From positions 1 to 32,105 of the forward strand of contig JAHIQT010000084.1 of the NCBI GenBank assembly GCA_018903255.1: a stretch of DNA of 32,105 bases, in the 5' to 3' direction. The first letter of the stretch is position 1; each line of letters starts with the position of its first letter. The notes below the pieces were generated by a model that worked only from the letters and a program-made list of their open reading frames with translations, did not search any database and had not been told where the DNA came from. This DNA comes from Bacillota bacterium. Its GTDB lineage: Bacteria; Bacillota; Clostridia; Eubacteriales; Eubacteriaceae. A program made the translations under genes and the position numbers. This document shows, in pieces, positions 21,878-31,136 of this stretch.

Positions 21878-23827
21878 CGAATAACGATAATCTTTGATAT
21901 CAAGATGGTATTTTTTAATTTTTCGGTATAGTGAGGCGCGACTGAGACCCATCATTTCGGCTGAGGCTTCCACACAACCCTGGGTTTCTTTTAAGATTTT
22001 TTCAAGGTTCGCTTTAACCAGGTCGTCCAGGGTGGTGCTGCTTGCCGGTGGCAAGGCCTTGCTTTCTTCACTATACTTTGGTGGCGGTGTGGGTAGATAA
22101 TCGCTTGAGATGATCGGCTCCGGACACAGGTAAAAGGTTCGCTCAATGTAATTCTGGAGCTCTCTGACATTGCCTGGCCAGGGATGAAGCTTAAGACCTG
22201 CCAGGAATTCTTTTGACAAGGTTTTGGTGTGCTCAGGATATTCCCGGTTGAGGCGATCCAAGAAGTGGGAAGCGGCCCAGACAATATCATCGCCGCGAAC
22301 CCGCAGCGGCGGAATGTGAAGATAAATAACATTCAGACGGAAATAGAGATCTTCTCGGAAGCTCTTGTTTTTAACCTCCTGCTCCAGATTCCGGTTGGTG
22401 GCAGCGAGGATCCGGATATTTAATTTGCGTTCGCTTTGACTGCCGATCCGTGAAACGGTACAGGTTTCCACCACCCGGAGCAGTTTAGCCTGAACCTCCA
22501 GCGGCATTTCGCCAATTTCGTCCAGAAAAATCGTGCCGCCTTCGGCCAATTCAAACTTTCCGGGCTTGCCTTCGCTAAGCGCCCCGGTAAAAGCGCCTTT
22601 GCAATAGCCAAACAGTTCGCTCTCCACCAGATCGCGAGGCAGGCAGGCACAATTAACGACAATAAAAGGCCCCTGAGAAAAGGAACTGGAGCGGTGAATG
22701 GCGTGGGCAAACATTTCTTTACCGGTACCGCTTTCGCCTTCGATGAGGATACACTTCTTGAATCGGGCCATCTTTTCGGCGGTTTTGATAATCATCCGCA
22801 TCTGCGGGTTCTGGGTGATAATGTCATCAAAGGTATAGGTCGCCACGTTGCCGCTGACCCGGTTGACAGCGCTATGGAGGTGTTTGATTTCGCGAATGCC
22901 GATCGAGTAGCCTTGAATTTTATCGTTTTCCAGAATGCGGGAAACATTGGCGCTGCATTGAATTTTTCGACTGCCGGTATGAGCGGTGACATCGGTATAG
23001 TAACGGGTTGTCTCTTCTAAATCCCAGATTTCACTAACAAGATCCATTTTCTTAAATATTTTCTTAAAACTGAGTTCATTAAACTCATCCATGTTAAGTT
23101 GGAGAATTTTTTGAGCACCGACATTCATCCATTGGAGATTAAAGTTTTCGTCGGTGACTAGAATACCATCTTCGGTGCTATCCAAAGAGGCCGACATCGA
23201 TCGATAAGTATGGGATAGTGCCAGTTCGTTTTCAATACTGTAGGCTGCCGCCACGACAATCCCCAGGGTATGGGAGTGCAGCTTGTGGCTTTCCCCGGAC
23301 ATGTTGAGCACACCGATGATTTCCCCCTTGACATTGTGGATGGTGGTGGCCGAACAGGTCCAAGAATGATGGGGGACGCAGTAATGTTCAGCACCGACCA
23401 CATGAACTGCGGTATCTTCATCGAGCGCGATGCCGATGGCGTTGGAGCCCACGGCTTCGGTTGTCCAGACGGTACCTTTTAAAAAACGCAGTTCGGATGC
23501 CCGCATACTGACCACCTCATCGCCGATAGTATCCAGTAGCACCCCGTTCTTATCGGTTAGAACCAGAACAAAGTGAGAGGATAAAACGATTTCATAAAGG
23601 TTTTGCATAATTGGCTGGGCGATTTTGATTAGCTCACGGTTTTCGGCCAATACCTGTGCTAATTGGCAGGCATCGATACTTTCCCCTTTACCGCCGTTTA
23701 CATCCATTTTTATATTTTGGCAGTGGTTCCAGGAACGCTGGATAATTGGCCGGGTGTTTTCATCCAGAATGCCATCTTCAACAAAGTTTATCCAATTGTT
23801 TTTAAGTTTATTCAGATCAGGTTCCAT
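21866..23827 (-). CDS. acoR: AcoR, sigma-54-dependent acetoin operon activator
   Basis: A 653-residue enhancer-binding protein. ATG 23827 (MEPDLNKLK) follows an AAAGGA site; the longer TTG frame does not. The N-terminal sensor (about 50-200) is GAF-like as in AcoR proteins. A PAS domain follows (about 210-310). The AAA+ domain (about 325-560) has Walker A GESGTGKE, the sigma-54 contact loop GAFTGA in FGYCKGAFTGALSEG, and Walker B GGTIFLDEIGEMP. The C-terminal Fis-type HTH contains VEASAEMMGLSRASLYRKIKKY. It is divergent from no gene and reads into the aco operon. In studied bacteria AcoR responds to acetoin; the ligand here is inferred from the operon. Confidence 0.95.
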   Translation of the reverse strand: MEPDLNKLKNNWINFVEDGILDENTRPIIQRSWNHCQNIKMDVNGGKGESIDACQLAQVLAENRELIKIAQPIMQNLYEIVLSSHFVLVLTDKNGVLLDTIGDEVVSMRASELRFLKGTVWTTEAVGSNAIGIALDEDTAVHVVGAEHYCVPHHSWTCSATTIHNVKGEIIGVLNMSGESHKLHSHTLGIVVAAAYSIENELALSHTYRSMSASLDSTEDGILVTDENFNLQWMNVGAQKILQLNMDEFNELSFKKIFKKMDLVSEIWDLEETTRYYTDVTAHTGSRKIQCSANVSRILENDKIQGYSIGIREIKHLHSAVNRVSGNVATYTFDDIITQNPQMRMIIKTAEKMARFKKCILIEGESGTGKEMFAHAIHRSSSFSQGPFIVVNCACLPRDLVESELFGYCKGAFTGALSEGKPGKFELAEGGTIFLDEIGEMPLEVQAKLLRVVETCTVSRIGSQSERKLNIRILAATNRNLEQEVKNKSFREDLYFRLNVIYLHIPPLRVRGDDIVWAASHFLDRLNREYPEHTKTLSKEFLAGLKLHPWPGNVRELQNYIERTFYLCPEPIISSDYLPTPPPKYSEESKALPPASSTTLDDLVKANLEKILKETQGCVEASAEMMGLSRASLYRKIKKYHLDIKDYRYSSHM

Positions 23828-23980
23828 CTTAGTTAATCCTTTCTGGAAAGAATATGGCAAAACAGCAGACTACAGCGATGATATTGAAGACGCCTTGAAG
23901 CTCGAGAAAAACTGAATTAGTCGGTTAGCGCTCGTCTTAGTCGTTGACAAAGAAGAGTGTGACAGGTCTTATTGAATCAC

Positions 23981-24009
23981 ATTATAGCGGAGTTTCCAAA
24001 ATAAATCAA
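23981..24009 (-). promoter_or_regulatory. Sigma-A promoter of acoR
   Basis: On the minus strand TTGATT (24009-24004), a 17-nt spacer, and TATAAT (23986-23981). This predicts a leader of about 150 nt before ATG 23827. Confidence 0.65.
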
Positions 24010-24077
24010 AAATAATTGTAAAAAATAAGAATTATTGAAATTTTAGGTGATAGAAAATATCGGATCAGTTATTTTGG

Positions 24078-24106
24078 TTGGAGAAAAGCAGGACTTGTGT
24101 TATATT
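24078..24106 (+). promoter_or_regulatory. Possible promoter for the GNAT gene pair
   Basis: TTGGAG (24078-24083), a 17-nt spacer and TGTTATATT (24098-24106), an extended -10 with one mismatch. It lies about 65 nt before ATG 24171. Confidence 0.4.
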
Positions 24107-24170
24107 GAATAATTATAGTTTGTGTTTGAGAAAGTCAATCGTGTAAAGTGATATGAATCAGGAGGTCTCA

Positions 24171-24656
24171 ATGGATATCGAAATGAGAACAATAAATCAA
24201 GCGGATTTAAAACAGGCGACAGAAATCTGGAATTTTATCCTTGCCGAAGCCAATAGCTTTCCTGGTGATCAGCTTCTTTGTGAAGATCAAGCAGCAGCGA
24301 TGTTTGCCGAGCAAACCGAGACGATTTGCGCCCGCTGCGGCGAAGAGGTGGTTGGTCTTTATATTCTGCACCCCAACAATATCGGTCGCTGTGGGCATAT
24401 TGCCAATGCCTCTTTTGCAGTCAAAGAAGCGTATCGGGGCAAGGGGATTGGGCGTCAATTGGTGCAAGACTGCCTCACGCGCAGCAGGGAAAATGGCTTT
24501 AAAGGCCTGCAGTTTAATGCGGTAGTATCGACTAACTACCCGGCTATTACCCTTTATCTAAAACTGGGTTTTAAGATCATTGGCACCATTAAAGAGGGCT
24601 ATCGATTAAAAGATAACAGCTATGTGGATACCCTTATTTTCTTAAAAAGCTGGTAA
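24171..24656 (+). CDS. GNAT-family N-acetyltransferase
   Basis: A 161-residue acetyltransferase. ATG 24171 is chosen because GGAGGT (24161-24166) lies just before it; ATG 24153 would include that site. The acetyl-CoA pyrophosphate loop is EAYRGKGIGRQLVQD (R/Q-x-x-G-x-G/A pattern), followed by GLQFNAVVSTNYPAITLYLKLGFKIIG, the conserved strand-helix of the fold, and a terminal YRLKDNSYVDTLIFLK. Its acceptor amine is unknown. A second GNAT gene follows 44 nt downstream and is probably co-transcribed. Confidence 0.88.
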   Translation: MDIEMRTINQADLKQATEIWNFILAEANSFPGDQLLCEDQAAAMFAEQTETICARCGEEVVGLYILHPNNIGRCGHIANASFAVKEAYRGKGIGRQLVQDCLTRSRENGFKGLQFNAVVSTNYPAITLYLKLGFKIIGTIKEGYRLKDNSYVDTLIFLKSW

Positions 24657-24700
24657 GTGGTTAGCTTGAAAAATTATAAAATAAAAATCAGGAAAGTGAT

Positions 24701-25240
24701 GTGACGACAATCAAACTATTACAATTGGATGAAAAGGACTTTGAAAAAATATATCAACTGATGGAGCGCTCTTTTCCCATCGAAGAAGTTAGAAGCCGGG
24801 AAAATGCCAGAGCTCAGCTGCGGGATCCCAATTATCGTATTTTGGTTTCAAAAAACGAAGCGGATGAAATCCTTGGATTCATTGCCGAGTGGAATTTAGG
24901 CGCCACTATTTTTTTGGAGCATTTTGCGGTGGATTCGAGCTTACGGAGTGGCGGAATTGGTTCGGGGATGATGTCGGCTTATTTATCCGAGGCTTCTAAG
25001 CCAGTGATGATTGAGGTGGAAGACGAAAAAAACGAAATCAACCAAAGGCGGATTGGTTTTTATCAGCGGCTGGGTTATCAGCTGTCCGAATACGGCTATC
25101 ATCAGCCGATGATGCGGGGCGATGGCAGTAAAAAGATTGCCCTTAGAATAATGAGTTTTCCTCAGCCATTGACAAAAGAAGCTTTCGAAAATTTTAGACA
25201 CCAGGTATTTAGCCAAATCTATAAGACGATCGATGCCTAG
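24701..25240 (+). CDS. GNAT-family N-acetyltransferase
   Basis: A 179-residue acetyltransferase starting at GTG 24701 after AGGAAAG. Fold signature: FAVDSSLRSGGIGSGMMSAYL, the acetyl-CoA loop with R-S-G-G-I-G; then IEVEDEKNEINQRRIGFYQRLGYQ, typical of a subgroup that acts on small molecules. It lacks any fused domain. It is the second gene of the pair and is not closely similar to the first. Substrate unknown. Confidence 0.85.
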   Translation: MTTIKLLQLDEKDFEKIYQLMERSFPIEEVRSRENARAQLRDPNYRILVSKNEADEILGFIAEWNLGATIFLEHFAVDSSLRSGGIGSGMMSAYLSEASKPVMIEVEDEKNEINQRRIGFYQRLGYQLSEYGYHQPMMRGDGSKKIALRIMSFPQPLTKEAFENFRHQVFSQIYKTIDA

Positions 25241-25246
25241 ACAAAT

Positions 25247-25286
25247 AAAAAAGGATGGCTTGCTGTTTGGCAAGCCATCCTTTTTT
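25247..25286. terminator. Bidirectional terminator
   Basis: AAAAAAGGATGGCTTGC pairs with GCAAGCCATCCTTTTTT around a short loop. It sits between the GNAT genes and the convergent Cache-GGDEF gene. Confidence 0.92.
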
Positions 25287-25297
25287 AGAGCTCATTT

Positions 25298-26725
25298 TTA
25301 AAGCAGGGTAACCTGATTTTTACCCTTTGTCTTGGACTGATAAAGAGCCTTGTCAGCTCGTCGGAGGATGGTATCTTCGGTGTCGATATCAATGGCTTGG
25401 GTTACCCCGATGCTGACCGTGATACTAAATTTTGCAAGCAATGGATCATTGACAATTTCATGTCGCAGGGTCTCAAGCTTTTCAGCCGCTAATACCCCGG
25501 GAAGGTAAATAATACCACTGAACTCGTCACCACCCCAGCGGGTGATGAGATGATCACTGAGGGCTGCTTTACAAAGTGACATCACATGTTTTAAGATCTT
25601 ATCGCCCTGCAAATGGCCGTGGGTATCGTTGACGTCTTTAAAGTGATCCAAATCGATTAAGAAAACAGACCAGAAGTCCTTCGTCTCATCAGTCAGAGCC
25701 ATGGTCACCTTTAACTTTTGGTCGAAATCCTTTCGATTTGTGAGGATTCCCAGATTATCCAACAAGGCCAGTTTTTCCATCTGGCTATCATTTTTAATGA
25801 TGATCCGCTGGACAATGATCAGCACCGAGGCCAGAACTAGGATAACAATCAAAAGATCATAGTATAATTGCTGATTAAAGGACTGAGCCAGTTCCGAAGT
25901 GTCTTTTCTGACAATCAGAAACCAATCGAGTTCTTCAATATAGTGACTGATGATATACTGTTGATTGTAGATATCATCGTCGTTAAAGACATTGATGGTG
26001 TCGGTTTTATTATAAAGATCGGAACCGATGGCGGCATATATGCCCAGATCGTTAATATTCTGATTCTCGATCAAATTGGGATTGGTATGAGCCTGGATCA
26101 ATCCGTTTTCATCAATCAGAAAGGCTTCCAGATCATAATCGCGCTCAAAATTTTCAAGTAGCTCTTGAACATAGTTCATTTCAATTCCAACCCCGATCAC
26201 ACCCAGAAGGTTTCCCTGCTCATCCAGTATTTTGCAATTAATAAAGATGGTCAAGCGCTGGTTATCGACCTGATCCTGATCAACATCCAGAGCATAGAGC
26301 TTATCCTGACTGATAAATTGATAGTACCATTGGTCATGGTCATCCAGCGGTGAAATGGTTTTAAACAAACCATTGTAATGAAAATAATTAAGAGAGCTGG
26401 CTGAAACCAGAAAAACGGAATGATAATTGTATTTACTCCGGATTCCCCACAGATAATCAATGATTTCCTGATTCTGCTGAGGATCTTCCTGCTGGAGCCA
26501 CTGCTTGACAAAACTGTCGTTGGCCATGGTTAGGCTGACAAAAATAGGCTTGGTCAGTTCATTGTTGATTTCTGAATAGATATTAGTAGAGGTGAGTTTG
26601 GAAATATTTAGGACATCATCCTTGATGATCTTGCTATAGGTTGTAAAGCTGAAAAATACAATCGCCACGATACCTATGAGTATGATCAGTGAGATTAGCA
26701 GGCCAATCTTATTTCGTTGTTTCAT
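25298..26725 (-). CDS. Cache-domain diguanylate cyclase
   Basis: A 475-residue membrane sensor enzyme. It has an N-terminal helix (about 8-30), an extracytoplasmic region of about 245 residues with double-Cache character (for example GVIGVGIEMNYVQELLENF, then FLIDENGLIQAHTNPNLI), a second helix (about 283-305) and a GGDEF domain (about 315-475). The active site is RWGGDEF; the substrate region is DLDHFKDVNDTHGHLQGD. The RxxD inhibitory site is absent (LSDH at that position), so feedback inhibition differs from the cyclase at 146-1132. It should turn an external small-molecule signal into c-di-GMP. TGAGGA precedes its ATG. Confidence 0.92.
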   Translation of the reverse strand: MKQRNKIGLLISLIILIGIVAIVFFSFTTYSKIIKDDVLNISKLTSTNIYSEINNELTKPIFVSLTMANDSFVKQWLQQEDPQQNQEIIDYLWGIRSKYNYHSVFLVSASSLNYFHYNGLFKTISPLDDHDQWYYQFISQDKLYALDVDQDQVDNQRLTIFINCKILDEQGNLLGVIGVGIEMNYVQELLENFERDYDLEAFLIDENGLIQAHTNPNLIENQNINDLGIYAAIGSDLYNKTDTINVFNDDDIYNQQYIISHYIEELDWFLIVRKDTSELAQSFNQQLYYDLLIVILVLASVLIIVQRIIIKNDSQMEKLALLDNLGILTNRKDFDQKLKVTMALTDETKDFWSVFLIDLDHFKDVNDTHGHLQGDKILKHVMSLCKAALSDHLITRWGGDEFSGIIYLPGVLAAEKLETLRHEIVNDPLLAKFSITVSIGVTQAIDIDTEDTILRRADKALYQSKTKGKNQVTLL

Positions 26726-26766
26726 AGAGTCCTCATTCGTTTATTTTTATTTCAATTTTAAACATT

Positions 26767-26823
26767 AAAAAGAGCTTTTGTCAATCACAATTAAAAAAAT
26801 CGATGATTAACAAAAGCTCTTTT
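26767..26823. terminator. Probable bidirectional terminator-like inverted repeat
   Basis: AAAAGAGCTTTTGT and ACAAAAGCTCTTTT form a 13-14 bp stem with a loop of about 28 bases. It separates the calcium-loop gene from the Cache-GGDEF gene, both on the minus strand. Confidence 0.6.
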
Positions 26824-26862
26824 ATGGGCAGATAGGATTATTCAGGTGATTTGTTTTAAGAA

Positions 26863-28014
26863 CTAAATACTTAGATCAATATGCTGAATCGTTCCGGCAG
26901 AACCGTTTTCGTTAAGATAGATGCCGGTACGCTGGAGTTGGCCATTGGTTTGATTGTTGGCTCCTTTAAGGGCAAAGCTGGTGCTGACGTTACCCAGATA
27001 AATGGCGCCGACGCCTTTTTGGCCGAGCGCCATTAACACATCATTGCCAGCGGCATCCTTGGACCAGATCTGCAGTTTATCATAAATGGGATCATTCTCG
27101 TCGATCCAATTATTGCCATCGGAATCATATTTAGCCAAATCATCAAAACCGTTGCCGCTTTGAGGACCGAAAAGCTCACTGCCATCATTGATTTTCCCAT
27201 CCCCATTGAGATCCAAGGCCAGGAAACCGCTGCCGGGACCAACAAAGGAAATCTGATCGAGAGTGCCGTTGGCATCAATATCAAAGGCATATTTTTGCTG
27301 AGTCAGTGAAGCGGTGGCGGCACCGTAATTGATGACCAGTGGGTCAATCAGAAGCGGCTCATTGCCAGCCTTAATGTTGAGATTGGACTGGAACATGAAT
27401 TCGCGGCTGAGGGAAAGCTGTAAATTGACATTGATTTCCCGACCATCGGCCGTTCTCACCATTGCCTGAGCTTGAAATGAAGTGCTTTGGGATTCGTAAT
27501 GGGTGATGCTCTGATTGTATTCAAAGCCGCCACCAGAAGAAGTGCCGGCATTGCCGCGGGGCTGAGTGCCAGCTAAGCCTTGCGCCCATCCGGCCGCAGC
27601 GGATAGTAGCGAGCTTCGGCTGGCATAGGCACTTTGGATGGCCTGTCCCATTTTCGGATCTTCCAGCGTTGCCTTTTGAGGCTTGACGAACTTCACTTTT
27701 TTTCCGGTTAGGGCTTCAATCATTCGTTTTAACAGGGTAAGCTGCTGTTCTTCTTTGCTGGAGAGCGAAGCGGTTTCATCTCCCGAGGTCACTGTTGACA
27801 CTGGGATTTGGCTTGACATAGGGGTTTGAGGGGATAAATTCTTAGCTTGTTCTGATAGTTCAAGGATATCCATCCCCTTTGCAGAAGCGCTGGCTGTAGT
27901 TGAAGTTACGGTATTGCCTTGAGCATCCCAGACTCTCAAAGACCCAACAGATTTGGTCGCTTCCTTATAACTGCTTTGACTTGCCATCGCGACGGTTGAA
28001 CTTTCTATTTTCAT
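26863..28014 (-). CDS. Calcium-loop (EF-hand/RTX-adhesin-like) protein, unknown function
   Basis: A 383-residue protein. No signal peptide or membrane helix is visible; the N-terminus is Ser/Thr/Ala-rich (MKIESSTVAMASQSSYKEA). Residues about 75-110 carry a predicted helix (SKEEQQLTLLKRMIEALTG). The C-terminal half has three Asp-rich calcium-type loops: DIDANGTLDQI, DLNGDGKINDGSELFG and DSDGNNWIDENDPIYDKLQIW. This loop-plus-W arrangement is the module seen at the ends of large RTX/VCBS adhesins, here in a small stand-alone protein. GGAGG precedes ATG 28014. A hairpin (28043-28067) lies in its leader. Secretion, if any, must be non-classical; function unknown. Confidence 0.7.
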   Translation of the reverse strand: MKIESSTVAMASQSSYKEATKSVGSLRVWDAQGNTVTSTTASASAKGMDILELSEQAKNLSPQTPMSSQIPVSTVTSGDETASLSSKEEQQLTLLKRMIEALTGKKVKFVKPQKATLEDPKMGQAIQSAYASRSSLLSAAAGWAQGLAGTQPRGNAGTSSGGGFEYNQSITHYESQSTSFQAQAMVRTADGREINVNLQLSLSREFMFQSNLNIKAGNEPLLIDPLVINYGAATASLTQQKYAFDIDANGTLDQISFVGPGSGFLALDLNGDGKINDGSELFGPQSGNGFDDLAKYDSDGNNWIDENDPIYDKLQIWSKDAAGNDVLMALGQKGVGAIYLGNVSTSFALKGANNQTNGQLQRTGIYLNENGSAGTIQHIDLSI

Positions 28015-28042
28015 AAATCCACCTCCATATTTTTTTCGAAAT

Positions 28043-28067
28043 GATTACGTCTGAAAAAGACGTAATC
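28043..28067 (-). repeat. 10-bp hairpin in the leader of the calcium-loop gene
   Basis: GATTACGTCT (28043-28052) pairs with AGACGTAATC (28058-28067) across five bases. There is no T run after it on the minus strand, so it is not a clear terminator for thiC. Confidence 0.6.
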
Positions 28068-28127
28068 TGTTAGATGTAATATCGGCAGATTAAAAAAAAA
28101 GATAAGTACTAAATTTAATAAAGTTGA

Positions 28128-29441
28128 TTAGTTCTCAGGACCAAGTGTCACGGTCTTACCTTCAAGAATCATATTGGTGGTTCGTACCGCACACATTTTG
28201 CCGCACATGGAGCAGCTATGCTTATCTTCGGTGGGGGTGCTTTCGTAATAGTCTTTGGCTTTTTCACCATCAATGGCCAGCTCGAACATGGTGTCCCAGT
28301 CGATCTTTCGCCGGGCGTCGGACATTTTGTTATCCCAGTCTCGGGCGTTGGGTATGCCCTTGGCAATGTCGGCGGCATGGGCGGCAATTTTGGTGGCGAT
28401 GATCCCGTCCTTAACATCATTGATATCAGGAAGTCGCAAATGCTCAGCTGGGGTAACATAACAAAGAAAATCCGCTCCATTGGCAGCGGCGATGGCACCG
28501 CCGATAGCGGCGGTAATATGATCATAGCCCGGGGCAACATCGGTTACTAAGGGGCCAAGAACATAGAAGGGCGCGTTGTGACATAATTTCTTCTGAAGAA
28601 TAATATTAGCTGCGATTTCATTGATCCCCATATGTCCAGGTCCTTCAACCATAACCTGGACATCTTTAGCCCAGGCTCGCTTGGTCAGATGTCCCATTTC
28701 AATCAGTTCACTGAGCTGAGAAGCATCGGAGCTGTCATCAGTGCAGCCAGGGCGCAGGGCGTCGCCCAAACTGATGGTGACATCAAATTCCCGGAGGATC
28801 TCCAGAAAATCATCATAATATTCATAAAAGGGATTTTCATTACCCGTCATTTCCATCCAGGCGAAGAGCAGGGAGCCGCCTCGGGAGACAATATTGGTTC
28901 GCCGCCCATCCCGTTTAAAGGCTTCTATCGCCCGTTTATTAATGCCGGCATGAATGGTCATAAAATCAACCCCTTCTTCGGCGTGGGCTCGGACAACCCG
29001 CATAAAATCCTGCGGTGTAATCGCAAGCAAGTCTTTTTCAAGATAACCAATGGCGTCATACATTGGAACGGTGCCGATCATCGCGGGAGACATGTTAATG
29101 AGTTGTTTTCTAAAAGTGTTTGTTTTTCCGTAGTTGCTTAAATCCATAATCGATTCGACCCCAAATTTTAAAGAGAGGTTTACCTTTTCCAGTTCCGCCT
29201 CATAGTTGTTACAGTCCCCAGATACGCCAAGATTCACATTGGTTTTTGTTTTCAGACCGGTGCCGACACCTTCCGGCGAAAGGGAATGATGTCTTATATT
29301 GGCAGGTATAGCAACCTGGCCGCAGGCGACCAGAGCCATGAGCTTGGCAGCATCCAGATTTTCCTTTTGCGCCACTGTCTTCATTTCCGGGGTGATAATC
29401 CCCTTTTTTGCCGCTTCCATTTGAGTTTTGTAGTTTCTCAC
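28128..29441 (-). CDS. thiC: Phosphomethylpyrimidine synthase ThiC
   Basis: A 437-residue radical-AdoMet enzyme that rearranges aminoimidazole ribotide to the HMP phosphate precursor of thiamine. The start is GTG 29441 after AAAGGA. The conserved ThiC body is seen in [51 protein letters not shown] and [14 protein letters not shown]. The atypical C-terminal [4Fe-4S] motif is [11 protein letters not shown] (C-x2-C-x4-C). It lacks the long N-terminal extension of proteobacterial ThiC, as is usual for Clostridia. Its mRNA leader is a TPP riboswitch with a terminator, so thiamine represses it. No other thi gene is in the window. Confidence 0.97.
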   Translation of the reverse strand: MRNYKTQMEAAKKGIITPEMKTVAQKENLDAAKLMALVACGQVAIPANIRHHSLSPEGVGTGLKTKTNVNLGVSGDCNNYEAELEKVNLSLKFGVESIMDLSNYGKTNTFRKQLINMSPAMIGTVPMYDAIGYLEKDLLAITPQDFMRVVRAHAEEGVDFMTIHAGINKRAIEAFKRDGRRTNIVSRGGSLLFAWMEMTGNENPFYEYYDDFLEILREFDVTISLGDALRPGCTDDSSDASQLSELIEMGHLTKRAWAKDVQVMVEGPGHMGINEIAANIILQKKLCHNAPFYVLGPLVTDVAPGYDHITAAIGGAIAAANGADFLCYVTPAEHLRLPDINDVKDGIIATKIAAHAADIAKGIPNARDWDNKMSDARRKIDWDTMFELAIDGEKAKDYYESTPTEDKHSCSMCGKMCAVRTTNMILEGKTVTLGPEN

Positions 29442-29476
29442 AATAGTTTCCTTTCAGATTTGAGATTTTTGTGTAT

Positions 29477-29508
29477 AAAAAAAGTGCCTTCCTGAATAGG
29501 AAAGCACT
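29477..29508 (-). terminator. Riboswitch-controlled terminator before thiC
   Basis: On the minus strand AGTGCTTTCCT, a four-base loop and AGGAAGGCACT form a stem followed by seven Ts. It lies between the TPP aptamer and the thiC start, the expression platform of an OFF switch. Confidence 0.88.
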
Positions 29509-29545
29509 GAGAACACGTATTAGAAAATTAGCCAAAACGCCTTGC

Positions 29546-29620
29546 CTCCCTACGTTAGTATTAACTAACAGGTTCAAAGGGTCAGGTTTTAACCTTCTCA
29601 ACTATATAAGTCCCCCCGCA
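29546..29620 (-). ncRNA. TPP riboswitch (thi box) of thiC
   Basis: The minus strand carries the thi-box features: a G-rich 5' stem (GCGGGGGGA), a TTGAGAAGG segment for the CUGAGA motif, then ACCCTTTGAACCTG followed by a variable hairpin (GTTAGTTAATACTAAC) and GTAGGGA. Binding of thiamine pyrophosphate should favour the terminator downstream. Confidence 0.95.
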
Positions 29621-29641
29621 AATCAGTATTTAATTGTGTGT

Positions 29642-29669
29642 ATTATATCATGTAAAATATAAATGTCAA
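29642..29669 (-). promoter_or_regulatory. Sigma-A promoter of the thiC transcript
   Basis: On the minus strand TTGACA (29669-29664), a 16-nt spacer and TATAAT (29647-29642): both hexamers are perfect. Transcription would start close to the first bases of the riboswitch. Confidence 0.85.
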
Positions 29670-29942
29670 GATCCGGGGATCAGATTATCAGAAACAAAAA
29701 AAGACTGATTTAAGGGAATAATAGGTGAGTTCAATTTATAAGAAACAAAAAAATTATAAAAATTGGGACTGTCATTTTTGCTTGATTATTGTTATGATAA
29801 GGGCAATAAGTTTTGATCAACAAAAAGATTAGGAAAATTAGATGCTGCTTATTATTTTATAAGATGAGAATTGATAACAAAAATGAAAACGATTGAGCTG
29901 GTCTTAAACAGGTTATGACAAAGCAGACTGAGATGGTATCAA

Positions 29943-31136
29943 ATGAAACTCAAATATAATACAATTGTGATTGCGCTGTGTAGTGCCGCCCTGCTTTTAG
30001 GGCTTACCTATGGGATCTTTTATTGGGTCTTCTACGGCTATCTTGATGAAGCCCAGAAACTTCAGATTGACAAAGATTTTGAAATGGTTGAAATGATCAT
30101 CGAAAATGAAAAAGAAAATCTTAACAGTATTTTGAAGGATTGGGCCTACTGGGACGATACCTATAATTTTATTAGTGACCGAAATCCTGGTTATGTAACC
30201 GCCAACCTTAATGAGGAGTCGTTAGAATACCTGAATTTAAATATGATGATTTTTATCAATCTAACTGGCGACGTGATCGGGTATGGGGGTTTTGGCCTGA
30301 AAAATGAACAAACGGCGGCGCTGATGGAAAACATCAGACAAAAAAACTTATATACCGGGCTACTGACAGATGATGAGGACGTCAGAACAAATCTGATGAT
30401 ACTTAACGGACAGCCGTATTTGATTGCCTCCGGGTGGGTTAATAATTCCAACCTTACGGCAACAAGCAATGGCACGATCGTGATGGTAAAAACCGTAGAT
30501 GACGAAATGACCGCTTATATCGAGGCGCTAACCGGTGTTAATGTAGAATTAAGAGAAGCCGGGGCGGTCGAAAATATTCAGGAAAACCAAATTTTCAAGA
30601 GAGACTTCGCGGGAAAACCCTATCTCACCGCCAGCCGACTGCAACGCGATGGTGATGACGAAAAAACCATGTTGATGACTATTTCCCGGGTTGAAGAAAA
30701 CTTTAGCTTTATAAAGCATCAGTTTAATCTGTTTATGGCCAGTTTTGTGGGGATACTTTTGTTACTCCTCATTATTAATTATTTTTTAGTCAATCGTTAT
30801 TTTTTTAAGAGAATAGAAAAGCTGATCGCCTTTACCAAAGAAGTGGGATTAAAAGGTGATACGACCTTATCCATCGAAATGGACGGAAGGGACGAACTCA
30901 AAACCCTGGCAGTTTCAATCAACCAGATGCTTAAGGAAATTGATCAGGCCAATCAGAGTATCGAATCGAATATCGCGAAAAGTAAAATCGATGAGCAAGA
31001 AATCTTGTTTTTGAGTTATTCAGATCCCTTGACACAGCTAAAAAATCGCGATTACATGAAAAGCCAGTTTAAAGTTCTTAGTCAACAACAAGGGGTTCAC
31101 TATTTTATTATTACTCAACTTTCCCAGCTTAATTGA
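29943..31136 (+). pseudogene. CHASE4-HAMP-GGDEF protein truncated by an IS element
   Basis: The 397-residue open frame begins with a membrane helix (about 7-35), then a CHASE4-type outer domain (about 45-250, with DWAYWDDTYNFI), a second helix (about 255-280) and a HAMP region to about 335. A GGDEF domain starts at LSYSDPLTQLKNRDYM but stops after about 40 residues, before the GGDEF loop. Its last seven or so codons are antisense to the transposase C-terminus, and the stop (31134-31136) is inside the IS. Catalytic c-di-GMP synthesis is therefore lost; only the sensor part could still be made. The displaced 3' half is not in the window. Confidence 0.85.

Noticed and set aside
28124-29141. Several long plus-strand frames opposite thiC
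   Set aside because: They are antisense shadows of a highly conserved gene and lack start signals.
29477-29620. T-box or other leader for thiC
   Set aside because: The thi-box signatures with a downstream terminator identify a TPP riboswitch; no T-box sequence is present.
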